From the NCBI GenBank assembly GCA_903822175.1, contig CAIJOB010000013.1, positions 1 through 64,000 of the forward strand: a stretch of DNA of 64,000 bases, in the 5' to 3' direction. Made by a program: the position numbers and the translations under genes. The stretch is from an uncultured Alphaproteobacteria bacterium (GTDB lineage: Bacteria > Pseudomonadota > Alphaproteobacteria > Caulobacterales > Caulobacteraceae). Position 1 is the stretch's first letter. Every line of letters begins with the position of its first letter. This document shows positions 62,135 through 64,000 of the stretch, piece by piece. The notes below the pieces were generated by a model. The model searched no databases. It saw only the letters and a list, made by a program, of their open reading frames with translations, and was not told the DNA's origin.

Positions 62135-62153
62135 CAATATTTAACGCATATTG
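62135..62153. promoter_or_regulatory. Inverted repeat CAATAT-N7-ATATTG upstream of the VOC operon
   Basis: Perfect 6-bp arms (62135-62140 and 62148-62153) in the 48-base gap between the VOC1 start and the ENPP stop. It is the best candidate for the ArsR operator, since ArsR is encoded in this operon and its paralogue at 42.5 kb also has an AT-rich inverted repeat next to its start. Confidence 0.6.
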
Positions 62154-62156
62154 AAA

Positions 62157-63374
62157 TTACTTGGTCAAGGCCGCCGCGAGATCAGCGAGGTTCCCGTCGT
62201 TGGGCTGGGGCGTCACCCCCAGCAGCTTCGCCAGCAGTGGATAAACATCGACGTTGTCGAAAGTCTTCAGCGTCACCCCGTGGCGGAAGGCCGGGCCGTT
62301 AGCGATGAAGGTGGCGCGCATCTCCGGCGAGAAGTTGTCGTAGCCGTGGTCGCCCTTCTCCGGCGGCCTGGACTTGTGCGTGGTGACCACCCAGCCGGTT
62401 TCCGGCAGGCAGAACAGCGGCGCCACGCGCGGGTTCTTGCCGTAGTGGAAGCGCGCCGGGATGTCGGCCTTGCGCCAGCACTGCATGTGCTCACGAGGCG
62501 CCAGCAGGGCCTTTTCCACGTCCGCCTCATGGCCAGCCGCCGGATAGACCGTGCCGATCGGACCAAGATCGAGGGTCGTGTAAGTCCCCGCGGTCAGGAT
62601 GTCGTCGATGAACACCCGCCGGTCCGGCGACAGCGGCGCCATGCCGTGGTCGGAGACGATGACGATGTTGGCGACGACGCCCCGCGCCTTCAGCCCCGCC
62701 AGCAGCTGGCCGATGGCGGCGTCGACCTCGGCGGCGGCGGCGCCCAGCTCCGGAGAATCCGGGCCGGAGTGGTGGCCGGCGGTGTCTACGGCGTCGAAAT
62801 AGAGGGTCATGAACCGGGGCCGCTCGGCGGGCGGTTTGTCCAGCACGGCGAGATCCATGTCGACCCGCGCCTGGGAGTTCGTCTTGACGTCGAAGGTCGA
62901 GGTGTAGTGCGCATGCTGGCCGTGATAGTCGGCCTCCGACCCTGGCCAGTAAATCGGCGCGGTGATCATTCCGGCTTGCTCGGCGGTGACCCAGATCGGC
63001 TGGGCCTGATCCCACCAGGTGCCATCCTTGACCGCCTCGCGGTTGGACATGGCGAAGGTGACGCCGGGATGAGCTTCATCGCGCATGTTATTGGCGACAA
63101 TGCCGTTTTCGTCAGGCCGTCGGCCGGTCACCAGAGTGTAGTGGTTGGGGAAGGTCTTGGACGGGAACGAGGGCCGCATCTCGGCAAACGCCCCGCCTGC
63201 GGCCAGGCCCGAGAGGTTCGGTGTCACCCCGCGCGTCAGATAGTCGGGGCGGAAGGCGTCGATGGAGATCAGCAGGGTCAGCGGCGCGGGCTTTGGCGGC
63301 GCAGCGGCCAAGCCCGACGCGGAGCCAAGGGCAATGGCGAGGGCGGCGGCGGCCGCGAGCTTTCGGAACATCAT
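62157..63374 (-). CDS. Nucleotide pyrophosphatase/phosphodiesterase (ENPP-like), exported
   Basis: Alkaline-phosphatase-superfamily enzyme of 405 residues. A signal peptide (about 1-25) precedes the catalytic domain: first metal Asp D39 in S-I-D-A-F-R-P-D, nucleophile T74 in P-S-F-P-S-K-T-F-P-N-H-Y, then D-A-V-D-T-A-G-H-H-S-G and S-D-H-G-M for the second metal site. This is the ENPP pattern that cleaves nucleotide or phospholipid diesters; the substrate is unknown. ATG at 63374 is followed by a second ATG at 63371. A paralogue is next upstream. Confidence 0.9.
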   Translation of the reverse strand: MMFRKLAAAAALAIALGSASGLAAAPPKPAPLTLLISIDAFRPDYLTRGVTPNLSGLAAGGAFAEMRPSFPSKTFPNHYTLVTGRRPDENGIVANNMRDEAHPGVTFAMSNREAVKDGTWWDQAQPIWVTAEQAGMITAPIYWPGSEADYHGQHAHYTSTFDVKTNSQARVDMDLAVLDKPPAERPRFMTLYFDAVDTAGHHSGPDSPELGAAAAEVDAAIGQLLAGLKARGVVANIVIVSDHGMAPLSPDRRVFIDDILTAGTYTTLDLGPIGTVYPAAGHEADVEKALLAPREHMQCWRKADIPARFHYGKNPRVAPLFCLPETGWVVTTHKSRPPEKGDHGYDNFSPEMRATFIANGPAFRHGVTLKTFDNVDVYPLLAKLLGVTPQPNDGNLADLAAALTK

Positions 63375-63438
63375 GGGCCCGACCGTAGAGCGGCCGTGCG
63401 GCAAGTCCATTTCAGGCGGGCAAAAACCCGCCGGCTCT

Positions 63439-64000
63439 TCAGTGCGCGAACGCGGCTTTCAGGTCGGCCAGGTTTCCGTCGTTCGGCAGCGGCGTCACCC
63501 CGGTTACCGCGGCCAACAGCGGATAGACGTCGACATTGTCGAAGGGCGGCAGCACCACGCCACGCCGGAACGACGGGCCGTGCGCGATGAACAGCGCGGC
63601 CATCCGCGGATCGGCCGGATCGTAGCCGTGCTCGCCGCCAGCGGCAGTGAGGATAGCGCCGCCGCGACCCTGCAGGATCATCCATTCGATCTGAGCCAGG
63701 CAGACGAACGGCGGCACGCGCGGGTTCTTGCCGTAGTGGAAACGCTCGGGGATATCGGCCTTCCGCCAGCAGGTCATGTGGTCGTGCGGCGCCAGCAGGG
63801 CCTTGGCGACTTCGTCCTCGTGTCCCGGCTCGGCCCGGATGCCGGCCTCGGCGCCCAACGAGACCGCATGGAACGCGCCGCTCGGCATCAGGTCGCCGAG
63901 ACCGATGACGCGAGCGGTGGAAATCGCCGCCATCCCGTGGTCGGCGACAATGACTAGGTCGGTGGTGTCCAGCAGACCCCGCGCCAGCAGCCCCTTCAAG
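63439..64000 (-). CDS. ENPP-like enzyme, 3' part, continues beyond the window
   Basis: Second enzyme of the same family; the last 187 codons are present and the start lies beyond the right edge. Visible: V-I-V-A-D-H-G-M (metal site), H-M-T-C-W-R-K-A-D-I-P-E-R-F-H-Y-G-K-N-P-R-V, H-G-Y-D-P and P-N-D-G-N-L-A-D-L near the end. It is strongly similar to the gene at 62157-63374, so the two are tandem duplicates separated by about 64 bases. Whether its active-site Thr and signal peptide are intact cannot be seen. Confidence 0.9.
   Translation of the reverse strand, partial: LKGLLARGLLDTTDLVIVADHGMAAISTARVIGLGDLMPSGAFHAVSLGAEAGIRAEPGHEDEVAKALLAPHDHMTCWRKADIPERFHYGKNPRVPPFVCLAQIEWMILQGRGGAILTAAGGEHGYDPADPRMAALFIAHGPSFRRGVVLPPFDNVDVYPLLAAVTGVTPLPNDGNLADLKAAFAH

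Overview
The window is a contiguous, very GC-rich chromosomal segment from an alphaproteobacterium of the order Caulobacterales, most like a Phenylobacterium or Caulobacter relative. This rests on near-identity by eye of several proteins to Caulobacter cell-cycle factors (PleD, DivK, MipZ, SpmX) and on the ClpS-ClpA pair, LipB, ATP12-type chaperone, phasin and PEP-CTERM proteins. Many starts are GTG and 4-base start/stop overlaps are common. No transposase, integrase, phage gene or CRISPR array was seen.

Layout. 1-1.1 kb: cell-fate regulators pleD (cut by the window edge) and divK. 1.2-6.7 kb: HAD-like hydrolase, TetR-SDR pair, reverse transsulfuration pair (CBS and cystathionine lyase), degenerate RNase H-like protein. 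6.7-16.1 kb: M13 metallopeptidase, ROK sugar kinase overlapping dinB, clpS-clpA, secreted proteins, HIT hydrolase, DUF4287 protein. 16.1-19.1 kb: ridA/GDPD/acyltransferase operon and a phasin with a paired operator. 19.3-24.8 kb: D,D-carboxypeptidase, secreted and membrane proteins of unknown role, mipZ with a membrane J-protein. 24.8-28 kb: patatin phospholipase, then an unusual structured transcript carrying a 22-codon ORF whose Shine-Dalgarno region matches the 16S 3' end over 17 bases, then a PEP-CTERM protein. 28-35 kb: acylase, isovaleryl-CoA dehydrogenase, spmX, mgtE, tRNA-Leu(GAG), FliN-family protein. 35-47 kb: lipB, SPOR protein, S9 peptidase, pccA, msrB, ArsR/SRPBCC pair, second PEP-CTERM protein, BON protein, pccB. 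47-56 kb: ATP12 chaperone, exported DUF1800/DUF1501 pair, TPR-oxygenase, two pseudouridine synthases with crcB and rarA. 56-64 kb: HxlR/azoreductase, Deg protease, MFS exporter, a VOC(x3)-ArsR-SRPBCC operon whose first VOC gene is frameshifted, and two tandem nucleotide pyrophosphatase-like enzymes.

How the genes fit together. PleD, DivK, SpmX and MipZ belong to the polarity and division circuit of stalked bacteria. IVD, PccA and PccB belong to leucine/odd-chain acyl-CoA breakdown. CBS and the lyase convert homocysteine to cysteine. ClpS/ClpA is the N-end-rule branch of ClpAP. Four regulator genes (TetR, two ArsR, HxlR) have inverted repeats next to their starts that look like autoregulatory operators. 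The most unusual element is the small ORF/RNA at about 26.70-26.99 kb.
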